NCBI RefSeq assembly: GCF_021530565.1
Contig: NZ_JAKGBI010000026.1
Span: 1 to 64,000 of the forward strand
Origin: Pseudoalteromonas sp. SMS1
GTDB taxonomy: Bacteria; Pseudomonadota; Gammaproteobacteria; Enterobacterales; Alteromonadaceae
Reading direction: 5' to 3'
DNA: 64,000 nt
The notes under the pieces are model-generated. The model saw only the letters and a list, made by a program, of their open reading frames with translations, did not search any database and had not been told where the DNA came from. The translations under genes were made by a program, and so were the position numbers. Position 1 is the stretch's first letter; every line of letters begins with the position of its first letter. Shown piece after piece: positions 27,045 through 35,554 of this stretch.

Positions 27045-28025
27045 TTAGATGTTATGATTTGAATCAAGGGACGGGGTTTTTGCGTATTTCTCCAGCACTT
27101 CAACGACCTCTGATTTGGTTTTTAATCGCTTTATTTCCTCGAATAGGTCATCTGCTTCAGTGTATTGTAACTTAAGATATCCAAGCCATTGCTTGGTTCG
27201 AGACGAAAAGTATTTTTCGCTCACATTATCATCTTGATGCATTGAAGAGTGCACAATGTGATAGACCACTTCTTGCCAAGTCAATGGCGTATATTCAACA
27301 CCTTGCATGTGCGCTTTAATTTTAGCTGCGAGGTCAGGCGTGGCCAGAGCCCCTCGTCCTAGCATTAAGTCGGTACATTGGCTTTGCTGTTGGCATCGAA
27401 CAGCATCTTCGACTTGCCATATTTCCCCATTGGCGACAACTGGAATGGACAGTCGGGTTAGTAAAGGTGGAATTTTCTCCCAATAAGCTGGCGGTCTATA
27501 TCCGTCTCGTTTGGTTCTGGCATGAATCGCTAAGCTTGAGGCACCGGCACTTTGCACTGCATCGACAATTTCACTGCTGTTGGCATCATCGTCAAACCCA
27601 AGCCTGATTTTGGCGCTAACCACGTGATCATCAGGAACTGCGTCTCTAACAGCTTTAATGATCTGATAAATTTGCTCAGGTTCTTTGAGCAACACCGCGC
27701 CACCTTTGCTCTTATTTACGGTTTTAGCCGGACACCCAAAATTAAGGTCAACACCATGAGAGCCCAATTTCACGGCTTTTCTAGCATTGGCAGCCAATAC
27801 ATGAGGAACTTGCCCAAGTAGCTGAATTCTTACTGGCGTTCCAGAGCGGGTATATCCACCATTGAGTAGCTCAGGACAATAACGCATGAATACACGTCTT
27901 GGTAGGGTTAAATCAACCACTCGAATAAACTCTGTGACACAAAGATCAAAGCCGCCTAAATCGGACAGCAATTCTCGCATTTTAAAATCGACTACGCCCT
28001 CCATCGGGGCCAATATTAGCTTCAT
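27045..28025 (-). CDS. dusC: tRNA-dihydrouridine(16) synthase
   Basis: A 326-residue FMN-dependent dihydrouridine synthase. Marks are LILAPMEGVVDFKMRELL at the N-terminus, VDLNFGCPAKTVNKSKGGA near 95 with the catalytic Cys, SAKIRLGFDD near 140, IHARTKRDGYRPPAYWEKI near 168 and VANGEIW near 199. The FGCPAKTVN and DGYRPPA segments fit DusC, which modifies U16. ATG at 28025 gives the usual family start; a GTG two codons up is in frame. Confidence 0.92.
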   Translation of the reverse strand: MKLILAPMEGVVDFKMRELLSDLGGFDLCVTEFIRVVDLTLPRRVFMRYCPELLNGGYTRSGTPVRIQLLGQVPHVLAANARKAVKLGSHGVDLNFGCPAKTVNKSKGGAVLLKEPEQIYQIIKAVRDAVPDDHVVSAKIRLGFDDDANSSEIVDAVQSAGASSLAIHARTKRDGYRPPAYWEKIPPLLTRLSIPVVANGEIWQVEDAVRCQQQSQCTDLMLGRGALATPDLAAKIKAHMQGVEYTPLTWQEVVYHIVHSSMHQDDNVSEKYFSSRTKQWLGYLKLQYTEADDLFEEIKRLKTKSEVVEVLEKYAKTPSLDSNHNI

Positions 28026-28221
28026 GAGCACTGCACCAAATCAAAATTCGCGCTATTCTATATGAGAAGGAGATAATTATTAATATAAATCTTGCCTGTA
28101 CTTCTAAAGAAATAGCCTATGTTGGCGCACTCAAAACTCAAAAATTAAAAAACTTTGAAATAAGTTTTAAGGAAAAAGGGTCTATTAAACGAACCCGAAT
28201 TAAAGATTGAGAGATAACATT

Positions 28222-28692
28222 ATGAACACAGTAAAGAAAAATTCACTAGCATTGACATTAAGCGCGGCAGTTGTAAGCACCGCTGCTCTGGCATCAACAG
28301 AAGCATCTGCAAATCCATTTTCTTATGAAGTAATGACAGCAGGGTACCAGCTCGATGCGGGCGAAGGTAAGTGTGGCGAAGGCAAATGTGGCGGCGATGC
28401 AAAAAATAAAGAAGGCAAGTGCGGCGAAGGTAAATGTGGCGGCGCAAAAAGCAAGTCAGAAGGCAAGTGCGGTGAAGGCAAATGTGGTGGCGATGCTAAA
28501 AGCAAAGAAGGCAAGTGCGGCGAAGGTAAATGCGGTGGCGCAAAAAGTAAATCAGAAGGCAAGTGCGGTGAAGGTAAATGTGGCGGCGCTAAAAGCAAGT
28601 CTGAAGGCAAGTGCGGTGAAGGTAAATGCGGTGGAGCAAAAAGTAAGTCTGAAGGTAAGTGTGGTGAAGGCAAATGTGGTGGTAGCCATTAA
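28222..28692 (+). CDS. hvfA: HvfA-type RiPP metallophore precursor
   Basis: A 156-residue precursor. A Sec signal peptide (about 1-30, ending ASTEASA-NP) precedes seven copies of EGKCGEGKCGG, separated by five-residue linkers such as AKSKS or DAKNK. This gives 14 EGKCG units and 14 cysteines. In Haemophilus HvfA, cysteines of EGKCG are converted by HvfB-HvfC to oxazolone/thioamide groups that bind copper. ATG at 28222 has GAGAG upstream; an in-frame TTG is five codons earlier. It is first in the hvfABC operon. Copy number differs widely among family members. Product chemistry is inferred from the family. Confidence 0.92.
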   Translation: MNTVKKNSLALTLSAAVVSTAALASTEASANPFSYEVMTAGYQLDAGEGKCGEGKCGGDAKNKEGKCGEGKCGGAKSKSEGKCGEGKCGGDAKSKEGKCGEGKCGGAKSKSEGKCGEGKCGGAKSKSEGKCGEGKCGGAKSKSEGKCGEGKCGGSH

Positions 28693-28749
28693 TTAGCCGC
28701 TTATTTAGTTTTACCATTGTAGTAAAGTGTCTTAGCTGTGGGAGTGTTG

Positions 28750-29589
28750 ATGAACGAGGCTATCGGTAGCGTTGGCTTAGGCTTACGAAGAGAAATGTTA
28801 GGTGAAGTTTTAACGTCACCATCTAGTCAAATTGATTTTTATGAAGTTGCCCCTGAAAACTGGATGAATCTAGGTGGGCAGTATGGTAATCAGTTTGCTA
28901 GGTTAACAGAGCAACATCACTTTGTTTGTCACGGTTTGTCGTTGTCACTGGGTGCGACGTCTTCACTCGATATTGAATTTCTCAAGGCGCTCAAGGTATT
29001 TTTTGAGCGCCATAATATTCAATGTTATAGCGAGCACTTGAGTTACTGTTCTGGTAGTGGTCATATGTATGACCTGATGCCGATTCCTTTCACCGAAGAC
29101 GCTGTTAAGCATACGGCTAAACGCATACGTGAAGTGCAAGAGCGTCTAGAAAGAAGGATTGCCGTTGAAAATGTGTCTTACTATGCGGCGCCGGGACAGG
29201 AAATGTCAGAGTTAGAGTTTACGTTGGCGGTGTTACAAGAGGCCGATTGTGACTTATTGCTTGATGTTAATAACATCTATGTGAATTCGATTAATCACGG
29301 CTATGATGCAGAAGCATTTCTAACTGCAATGCCAACGGAGCGGATAGCGTATGGTCACGTTGCTGGTCATTATGTTGAAGAGGAAGATTTACTGATAGAC
29401 ACACATGGTGCAGATGTGTGTGATCCGGTTTGGCAGTTACTCGATAAAGCATATAAGCATCATGGTATTTTCCCCACTTTACTCGAGCGCGATTTCAATA
29501 TTCCACCTATGGCGGTATTACTTGAAGAGGTTGAGCAGATACATACAGCTCAAAGCGCGTGCCATCAGTTGCAAAGAGGGATTGCTTAA
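28750..29589 (+). CDS. hvfB: HvfB, MNIO-family (DUF692) RiPP-modifying oxygenase
   Basis: A 279-residue multinuclear non-heme iron-dependent oxidative enzyme of the MbnB/TglH/ChrH family (TIM barrel). Metal-ligand motifs seen in order: IDFYEVAPENWMNLGG, CHGLSLSLGA, CYSEHLSYC, IAVENVSYYA, LLLDVNNIYVNSINHG, YGHVAGH and IDTHGADV. It modifies the cysteines of the upstream HvfA together with HvfC. GGGAG seven bases before ATG 28750 fixes the start; GTG at 28738 is less likely. Confidence 0.94.
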   Translation: MNEAIGSVGLGLRREMLGEVLTSPSSQIDFYEVAPENWMNLGGQYGNQFARLTEQHHFVCHGLSLSLGATSSLDIEFLKALKVFFERHNIQCYSEHLSYCSGSGHMYDLMPIPFTEDAVKHTAKRIREVQERLERRIAVENVSYYAAPGQEMSELEFTLAVLQEADCDLLLDVNNIYVNSINHGYDAEAFLTAMPTERIAYGHVAGHYVEEEDLLIDTHGADVCDPVWQLLDKAYKHHGIFPTLLERDFNIPPMAVLLEEVEQIHTAQSACHQLQRGIA

Positions 29590-30359
29590 TGTCTTTCGCT
29601 CAAGTTCAAGCTGATTTCGTGGCACATATCAAAGATCCAGAGAATACACCTAGTCCAGAAGGGATTGAAGACAGGCGAATGAAAATATATAGGGAGCTGT
29701 TTTTCAATAACATTGAAGGCTTTATTGCGTCAGGTTTCCCAGTACTTAAAAGTTTGTATCATGCTGAAGCATGGGAGAAACTCATTCGTCAGTTTTTTAT
29801 TGAGCACGACTGTAAAAGCCCATACTTTTTAGAGATCAGTCGAGAGTTTCTTGAATATCTGGCCCATAGTTATACAAAGAAGCCATGCGACCCAAGCTTT
29901 ATGTTCGAACTTGCACATTATGAATGGGTGGAGCTTGACGTGTCTATCTGTGAACGAGATGAAGGTGAAACGGTTAAACACGCTGCGCTCGTTTTAGATA
30001 CAGCATTGTTTTTATCATCGACTGCGCGATGCGTTCACTATGAATACCCAGTCCATCAAATTAAGTCAGATTTCCAACCTGACAGTCCTGAGGGCGGACC
30101 CTATTGTTTTGTTGTATATCGAAACTTTGAAGATGAAACTCAATTTATGTCCATCAACCCGCTCACAACTATGTTACTGGATGCAATTTCACGTTCGCCT
30201 GGCATATGTATCACAGAACTTAGCCATGTTATTTCTGAGCAAGTTCCACAGTTTACCTCGGAACAACTGGCAATTGGTGCCCAGCAAACGCTACAGCAGT
30301 TTGTTGAACTTGGTATTATTGTTGATAAATCCACCGCTCGCCCTTTATCTACATTTTAA
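29589..30359 (+). CDS. hvfC: HvfC, DUF2063 partner protein
   Basis: A 256-residue protein with the DUF2063 N-terminal domain: FAQVQADFVAHI, then RRMKIYRELFFNNIEGFIAS near 28-47 and FPVLKSL. The C-terminal half carries a winged-helix-like segment. In related systems HvfC/MbnC-type partners present the precursor peptide to the MNIO enzyme. The ATG overlaps the hvfB stop (TAATG), showing translational coupling. It completes the hvfABC set. Confidence 0.93.
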   Translation: MSFAQVQADFVAHIKDPENTPSPEGIEDRRMKIYRELFFNNIEGFIASGFPVLKSLYHAEAWEKLIRQFFIEHDCKSPYFLEISREFLEYLAHSYTKKPCDPSFMFELAHYEWVELDVSICERDEGETVKHAALVLDTALFLSSTARCVHYEYPVHQIKSDFQPDSPEGGPYCFVVYRNFEDETQFMSINPLTTMLLDAISRSPGICITELSHVISEQVPQFTSEQLAIGAQQTLQQFVELGIIVDKSTARPLSTF

Positions 30360-30442
30360 CTTCCACTAAAATTGGGCTCACACGTCGTGCATTAACCTTG
30401 CCTCATCCAAAAGGGGTTAGGTTTCAATTTAAGGGGATACCT

Positions 30443-30562
30443 ATGTCAAATAGCGATTGCAAAGATCCATTTAACGCCAAGTATTTTTTCGCATTCTTAG
30501 CTTGCTTTGTTGTAATTGGCTGCTTAAATGCGATTTTAGGGTGGCTGACTTTGGGGGCATAA
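30443..30562 (+). CDS. 39-residue single-TM small protein
   Basis: A short frame with AAGGGG six bases before its ATG. It reads MSNSDCKDPFNAKYFFAFLA and then CFVVIGCLNAILGWLTLGA, a single hydrophobic helix after a short polar N-terminus. I do not recognise it. It follows hvfC by 83 bases on the same strand, so it could be a late member of the hvf operon or an independent small membrane protein. Confidence 0.5.
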   Translation: MSNSDCKDPFNAKYFFAFLACFVVIGCLNAILGWLTLGA

Positions 30563-30742
30563 CCTGCTTTTTAGCGTTACACTACTTACTTGCAGTATGG
30601 ATGGGTCACAAACTAAGCAAGCTTGGCCCATTTATTGATTTAGACTTGGTTTTTTCCGCGAAATTCACTCAATCTCGTTTCAACTCGATCCATTCTTGTT
30701 ATAATCATCTTCTTTCGACTTAAAATCTAAAAACGAACCATT

Positions 30743-31288
30743 ATGACACAAGAAAATATTTCTTTGATCAAAGAGAGCATTGCAACAGTTCCTAATTACC
30801 CAAAAGAAGGGATCATGTTTAGAGACGTCACGACTTTGCTTGCAAACCCTGCTGCTTTCAAAGCGACTTTAGACGCTTTTGTTTCTGCGTATAAAGGTCA
30901 AGGCTTTGACAAAATTATCGGCACAGAGTCTCGAGGTTTTATTTTCGGTGCGCCGTTGGCGTTAGAATTAGGTATTCCATTTATCCCAGTTCGTAAACCT
31001 GGTAAGTTACCTCGTGAAGTTGTGAGCCAGTCTTATCAATTAGAATACGGTGAGGATACGTTAGAGCTTCATAAAGATGCCATTGAACAAGGTGACAAAG
31101 TACTATTGGTAGACGACTTATTAGCTACAGGTGGTACAATTGAAGCGACCGCTAAGTTAGTCGAGCGCCTAGGTGGTAAAGCGACTGATGCTGCGTTTGT
31201 AATCTCTCTACCTGAGTTAGGTGGTGAGCAGCGTGTAGCCGCATTGGGCATGAATATCTTAAAATTAGTAGAGTTTGACGGCGAGTAG
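30743..31288 (+). CDS. apt: Adenine phosphoribosyltransferase
   Basis: A 181-residue purine salvage enzyme that makes AMP from adenine and PRPP. Marks are YPKEGIMFRDVTTLL near 20, ESRGFIFGAPLAL near 63, VRKPGKLP near 84 and the PRPP loop VLLVDDLLATGGTIEA near 119. It lies upstream of dnaX with a 5-base gap, the common gammaproteobacterial order apt-dnaX-ybaB-recR. Confidence 0.97.
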   Translation: MTQENISLIKESIATVPNYPKEGIMFRDVTTLLANPAAFKATLDAFVSAYKGQGFDKIIGTESRGFIFGAPLALELGIPFIPVRKPGKLPREVVSQSYQLEYGEDTLELHKDAIEQGDKVLLVDDLLATGGTIEATAKLVERLGGKATDAAFVISLPELGGEQRVAALGMNILKLVEFDGE

Positions 31289-31293
31289 TATTG

Positions 31294-33804
31294 ATGAGCT
31301 ATCAGGTCTTAGCAAGAAAGTGGCGGCCTCAATCATTTCATGAAATGATGGGCCAAGAGCATGTTAAACAAGCATTGATCAATGCATTAAATGAACAACG
31401 TTTACATCATGCGTACTTGTTTACCGGCACGCGTGGAGTCGGCAAGACCACCATTGCTAGGATCTTTGCGAAAAGCTTAAACTGTGAACAAGGGATTTCA
31501 TCGACTCCTTGTGGTCAGTGCGGCACCTGTGAAGAGATTGAATCTGGTAAATTTATCGATCTCATTGAGATTGATGCTGCGTCTCGGACAAAAGTGGAAG
31601 ATACCAGAGAGATTTTGGACAATGTACAGTATGCACCAACACGGGGCCGCTATAAAGTTTATCTCATCGATGAAGTGCACATGCTATCCAAGCATAGTTT
31701 TAATGCGTTATTAAAAACACTGGAAGAGCCGCCTGAACATGTTAAGTTCTTATTGGCGACAACAGATCCGCAAAAACTACCCATTACTATTTTGTCACGT
31801 TGCTTGCAGTTTAACCTCAATGCCATGGCAAAAGGTCAAATTGTAGAGCAGCTCGCTAAAATATTGCCTAGCGAGAATTTTCAGTTTGAACAAGAAGCAC
31901 TTGATATTATCGCTAAAGCTGCAGATGGCAGTATGCGAGATGCATTAAGTCTCACAGATCAAGCGATTGCACAGACAAATGGCCAACTCAATGTTCAGGC
32001 TGTACAGCAAATGCTGGGGCTAATGGACAGTGCTCATGCGATGTTATTGATGAGCGCAATCTTGTGTCAAGATGGCCCCACACTGATGTCAGAAATCGAG
32101 AATATCGCGTTCAAAAATGGCAATTTCACGAGCGTGATTGATGACTTGATTTCTCTTGTTCATATTATTCAACTCACTCAACTTGTTCCTCAAGCTGCGC
32201 ATATTGGGCAGTTTGACAAGGTACAGGTAAAAACACTTGCTGAGCAAATAACACCGCAAACAGCGCAGTTTTATTATCAATTGTTACTTACAGGTAAGAA
32301 AGATCTAAGCTGGGCGCCAGATGCTAAGCTAGGCTTTGAAATGGTCATGTTGCGACTTTTGGCTTTCGAAAGCACCGATTTGTCACAGCAGGCTGGCGTC
32401 ACCACTGGCTCCCCGGGTGCACAAACCTCGAGCAAGTCTAGAGCAGGCGCTTTGCGTGATATATTAAACAATAATCAAAATAAAGCACAGGCTCAGACAC
32501 AAGCTCAGACACAGGCTCAGACTCAGACTCAGACTCAGACTCAGACTCAGACTCAGACTCAGACTCAGACTCAGACGCAAGTGCCAACGGACCATATGGC
32601 CTCAAACGTACCACTAGGTAACCAGCACACTTCGTCGATGCCTTCTCAGGCCAGTTATCAACAAAGCCAAAATGCCTCAGTGCCCAGTCAACCTGTATCT
32701 CGTAATGCGGCTATGCCTCATATTGCACAGCAAGCGCCGGCACCGCAATCGCAACCAAGCCAATCTCCTTCAAAGCCTAGTGTTAACCAGCAAGAACAAG
32801 CCCCATCCATAGAGCAGCAGTTTAATGACGTTATGGCGCAAGCGACAGCACAAGGGTTTGATGAGCAAAGTACTTACCAGCCAAATGACGAAGCACCTGT
32901 CAACCCGAGTATGAACCAAACCGTTCAGCACCCGTCAGATGCTGCGCAGGGATCTCAAGCGTTATACTCGCAAAAGCACGGGGAAGCCCAATCAGCCATC
33001 GCTAAAATACTGCAAAATAGGCAGATCTCAGGTGCGGGAAAATTATTAGGGGGCAGTGAAACGCCAAAAAAGCCTGAGCAGGCGGATGTGGCACCATCAG
33101 CAAGCGCAGTTGATACGCGAAATATACAGCCTAGATCTAACGCGGATACACCGTCGATAAATGGTTTATCACAGTCGCAACAAAGGCCGGTTACATCCCA
33201 TGATAACAGAGCCAATGCTGAACTCGCTCCATCTCCGTCAATACCCAAGCCCAGGACTAAAAAACCTGAAATCTCAGAGCGCTTTAAAAAGGATGAGAGT
33301 AAACTTGCGCCAGAATTATTAGAGCAACTGACTCCTCAGCAATCTCAACCCAGTGAAGACGACCACAAAATTGAGATTCCAATTCCAGAGAACTTTGTAA
33401 GTCCAATCAGTGAGATTAAGTTTGCGCATCAAAAAGACAGTTGGGCGAAGCTGATTGAGGAGATGGAGTTGAGCGGGCGCGTCAGGCAGTTCGCATTACA
33501 TGCCATGTATCAAAAGCAAGCAAATACCTGTTTACTTACAACTGAATTGAGCCAACAGCATCTTGATTCACCGATGCTTAGAGAAAAGCTGCAAGAATCT
33601 TTTACGAAAGTACTTAAAGAGTCTGTTGATTTACAGTTAGAATTTGTAGAGCAAGTGCAATCAACCCCATTTTTAATTCAGCAGGATATTGATCAGCAGC
33701 GTTATTTGGAAGCTGTTGAAGCAGTAAATTCGGACCCGGTAATTAAAACAATGGTGGCCGAATTTGATGCATCGGTAAATGAAAAATCGGTAAAGGCATT
33801 GTAA
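31294..33804 (+). CDS. dnaX: DNA polymerase III subunits tau and gamma
   Basis: An 836-residue clamp-loader ATPase. The N-terminus MSYQVLARKWRPQSFHEMMG leads to Walker A GTRGVGKTT near residue 45, a four-Cys zinc module (C..GISSTPCGQCGTC) near 64-79, DEVHML near 127 and sensor-1 LATTDPQKLP. A long, low-complexity Gln/Thr/Pro/Ser linker (about 390-650) contains a (CAGACT)9 repeat. The C-terminal tau domain V binds the polymerase alpha subunit. A frameshift cassette at 33048-33077 would end translation after 594 residues to give gamma. ATG at 31294 is used instead of the TTG one codon up. Confidence 0.96.
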   Translation: MSYQVLARKWRPQSFHEMMGQEHVKQALINALNEQRLHHAYLFTGTRGVGKTTIARIFAKSLNCEQGISSTPCGQCGTCEEIESGKFIDLIEIDAASRTKVEDTREILDNVQYAPTRGRYKVYLIDEVHMLSKHSFNALLKTLEEPPEHVKFLLATTDPQKLPITILSRCLQFNLNAMAKGQIVEQLAKILPSENFQFEQEALDIIAKAADGSMRDALSLTDQAIAQTNGQLNVQAVQQMLGLMDSAHAMLLMSAILCQDGPTLMSEIENIAFKNGNFTSVIDDLISLVHIIQLTQLVPQAAHIGQFDKVQVKTLAEQITPQTAQFYYQLLLTGKKDLSWAPDAKLGFEMVMLRLLAFESTDLSQQAGVTTGSPGAQTSSKSRAGALRDILNNNQNKAQAQTQAQTQAQTQTQTQTQTQTQTQTQTQTQVPTDHMASNVPLGNQHTSSMPSQASYQQSQNASVPSQPVSRNAAMPHIAQQAPAPQSQPSQSPSKPSVNQQEQAPSIEQQFNDVMAQATAQGFDEQSTYQPNDEAPVNPSMNQTVQHPSDAAQGSQALYSQKHGEAQSAIAKILQNRQISGAGKLLGGSETPKKPEQADVAPSASAVDTRNIQPRSNADTPSINGLSQSQQRPVTSHDNRANAELAPSPSIPKPRTKKPEISERFKKDESKLAPELLEQLTPQQSQPSEDDHKIEIPIPENFVSPISEIKFAHQKDSWAKLIEEMELSGRVRQFALHAMYQKQANTCLLTTELSQQHLDSPMLREKLQESFTKVLKESVDLQLEFVEQVQSTPFLIQQDIDQQRYLEAVEAVNSDPVIKTMVAEFDASVNEKSVKAL
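32518..32571 (+). repeat. (CAGACT)9 microsatellite in dnaX
   Basis: Nine perfect CAGACT units, encoding (Gln-Thr)9, extended on the left by degenerate QA/QT units. Hexamers keep the frame, so copy-number change would only lengthen or shorten the linker. Confidence 0.95.
33048..33077 (+). other. Programmed -1 ribosomal frameshift signal in dnaX
   Basis: An internal Shine-Dalgarno AGGGGG (33048-33053) lies 12 bases before the slippery heptamer A-AAA-AAG (33066-33072), read in frame as CCA AAA AAG. After a -1 slip the next codons are GCC and TGA (33075-33077), so the product stops at once. A hairpin GCCT/AGGC begins right after the heptamer. This has the same parts as the E. coli dnaX cassette. 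Confidence 0.88.
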
Positions 33805-33862
33805 TTCGTTACAATAGACCTTATCTTTTAGCCAGTTAATTTTTGAAGTAAGAGAGCACACT

Positions 33863-34189
33863 ATGTTTAAAGGTGGAATGGGCAATATCATGAAGCAAGC
33901 TCAGCAAATGCAAGAGCGCATGGAAAAAGCCCAAGAGGAAATTAAAAGCTTAGAAGTTACCGGCGAAGCAGGTGCTGGCTTAGTTAAAGTCACTATGCTT
34001 GGTAGCCATAACGTTCGTCGAGTTGAGATTGATGAAAGCTTGATGGAAGACGACAAAGACATGATCGAAGATCTATTAGCAGCTGCTGTTAATGATGCTG
34101 TTCGTCGCGTAGGTGAAGAGACGCAAAAGCGTATGTCTGAAGTAACCGGTGGTATGCAGATGCCTCCAGGCTTCAAAATGCCGTTCTAA
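33863..34189 (+). CDS. ybaB: YbaB/EbfC nucleoid-associated protein
   Basis: A 108-residue DNA-binding protein that acts as a dimer. MFKGGMGNIMKQAQQMQERM forms the N-terminal helix, followed by VTGEAGAGLVKVTMLGSHNV and DMIEDLLAAAVNDAVRRV. The C-terminus is Met/Gly/Pro-rich as usual. It follows dnaX by 58 bases. Confidence 0.95.
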   Translation: MFKGGMGNIMKQAQQMQERMEKAQEEIKSLEVTGEAGAGLVKVTMLGSHNVRRVEIDESLMEDDKDMIEDLLAAAVNDAVRRVGEETQKRMSEVTGGMQMPPGFKMPF

Positions 34190-34201
34190 GACGAGTTTGA
34201 T

Positions 34202-34233
34202 AAAAAAGCCCGCTGCAAATGGCGGGCTTTTTT
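34202..34233 (+). terminator. ybaB terminator
   Basis: AAAAAAGCCCGC...GCGGGCTTTTTT with an 8-base loop. Confidence 0.92.
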
Positions 34234-34260
34234 ATGTCTGTAAGTTAGGTGCCATTTAAT

Positions 34261-34818
34261 ATGAAAAGCAGCATGCTGATCCCGCGCAATTTTGTGCTTC
34301 TGATATACGCTTCAGTCATGATGATTTTGGTTATGATCTTAGACTTAGCTGGTGTGCCAGTGAAGTCCTTTGGTATCGTCCCGTTAAGTGAAGTGCACTT
34401 GATTGGTATTTTTACCGCGCCATTCATACATGACGGATGGTCACATTTGAGTGGAAACTTAATTGGACTCATCATTAGCGGTTATTTAATGAGTCAACAA
34501 AGTTGCTTTAAACGAGCAACTGTATTGATAGTGATTCTAACAGGTATGGCAGTGTGGCTGTTTGCTGGTGGTGGCAATCACATTGGGGCATCGGGTGTGG
34601 TCATGGGGTACTATGGGTGCTTACTCGGCATCGCTATTTTTAGACGTAATTTAATCGGTGTGGTGAGTTTTACCGCATTGGTCGTACTAACCTACTATGC
34701 AAATATTAACTTTTTTGCGACCTTACTAGATTTTTCAGAGCAGACAAGTAGTGAGGGCCATTGGTTTGGTTTCTTTAGCGGACTGTGCGTATCTTACCTG
34801 TTTAGAAAAAGCCCCTAA
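34261..34818 (+). CDS. Rhomboid-family intramembrane serine protease
   Basis: A 185-residue polytopic protein with six predicted transmembrane helices. The rhomboid signatures are visible: FIHDGWSHLSGNLIGL near 62-77 (HxxxN), GASGVVMGYYG near 120 (GxSG with the catalytic Ser) and EGHWFGFFSGL near 167 with the catalytic His. It would cleave membrane-embedded substrates. ATG at 34261 has AGGTG eight bases upstream. It is inserted between ybaB and recR, which are usually adjacent. Confidence 0.9.
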   Translation: MKSSMLIPRNFVLLIYASVMMILVMILDLAGVPVKSFGIVPLSEVHLIGIFTAPFIHDGWSHLSGNLIGLIISGYLMSQQSCFKRATVLIVILTGMAVWLFAGGGNHIGASGVVMGYYGCLLGIAIFRRNLIGVVSFTALVVLTYYANINFFATLLDFSEQTSSEGHWFGFFSGLCVSYLFRKSP

Positions 34819-34842
34819 TTTGTGAGGAAAGTTTAAAAATAA

Positions 34843-34890
34843 GCCAATTGGCGGTCCGACTCACCGGAGTCCTTTCAATCATAGATTGAA
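34843..34890. repeat. Three consecutive inverted repeats before recR
   Basis: GCCAATTGGC (34843-34852), GACTC-ACCG-GAGTC (34858-34871) and TTCAATC-ATA-GATTGAA (34874-34890) are each perfect. They may form a structured leader or an attenuator of recR, or end the rhomboid transcript. No long T run follows. Confidence 0.7.
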
Positions 34891-34954
34891 TCACTTATTA
34901 TCGCTTTTTATCAAGTTATTTAATTTGGCATTGTTGTGCCAAAATTGAGGATAT

Positions 34955-35554
34955 ATGCAGTTATCACCTAAATTAGCGGCCTTAGTTGAAGCACTGAGAT
35001 GTTTACCTGGTATTGGACCTAAGTCTGCACAGCGTATAGCTTTTCATCTACTTGAACGTGACCGAGACGGTGGAGCGCAACTGGGAAACTGTTTGACTCA
35101 AGCGATGCAGAGTATCGGGCATTGTGAGTCATGCCGTACTTTTTCTGAAACTCCTATTTGTGATATTTGTCAAAGCATTAAGCGACAAGATAGCGGTTTA
35201 CTGTGTGTCGTTGAATCCCCAACGGATGTTTTAGCTATTGAACAAACTGGGCAGTACACCGGTTTGTATTTTGTCTTAATGGGGCATTTATCTCCACTTG
35301 ATGGAATTGGGCCGCAAGAAATAGGGCTCGATATTTTACAAACCAAGCTACAGCAAGGAAACATCCAGGAAGTGATTCTTGCGACTAACCCAACGGTCGA
35401 AGGTGAAGCGACGGCACATTATATTGCTGAGCTCTGCAATAACCTGGATGTTAAAGCTTCACGAATTGCTCATGGAATGCCCGTAGGTGGAGAACTAGAC
35501 CTAGTGGATGGCATGACTCTGATGCACGCATTTTCCGGCAGGAAAGCGCTTTGA
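34955..35554 (+). CDS. recR: Recombination mediator RecR
   Basis: A 199-residue protein of the RecFOR pathway. The N-terminal helix-hairpin-helix region (LRCLPGIGPKSAQRIAFHLL) is followed by the C4 zinc finger (CESCRTFSETPICDIC) near 54-69 and the Toprim domain (LLCVVESPTDVLAIEQTG). It loads RecA on gapped DNA with RecO. It is separated from ybaB by the rhomboid gene. Confidence 0.97.
   Translation: MQLSPKLAALVEALRCLPGIGPKSAQRIAFHLLERDRDGGAQLGNCLTQAMQSIGHCESCRTFSETPICDICQSIKRQDSGLLCVVESPTDVLAIEQTGQYTGLYFVLMGHLSPLDGIGPQEIGLDILQTKLQQGNIQEVILATNPTVEGEATAHYIAELCNNLDVKASRIAHGMPVGGELDLVDGMTLMHAFSGRKAL

Noticed and set aside
28323..28673. Minus-strand 116-codon proline/histidine/leucine-rich frame
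   Set aside because: It is the antisense shadow of the EGKCG repeats of hvfA.
30502..30723. 73-codon frame between hvfC and apt
   Set aside because: It overlaps the better-supported 39-codon frame in another phase and lacks a ribosome binding site.
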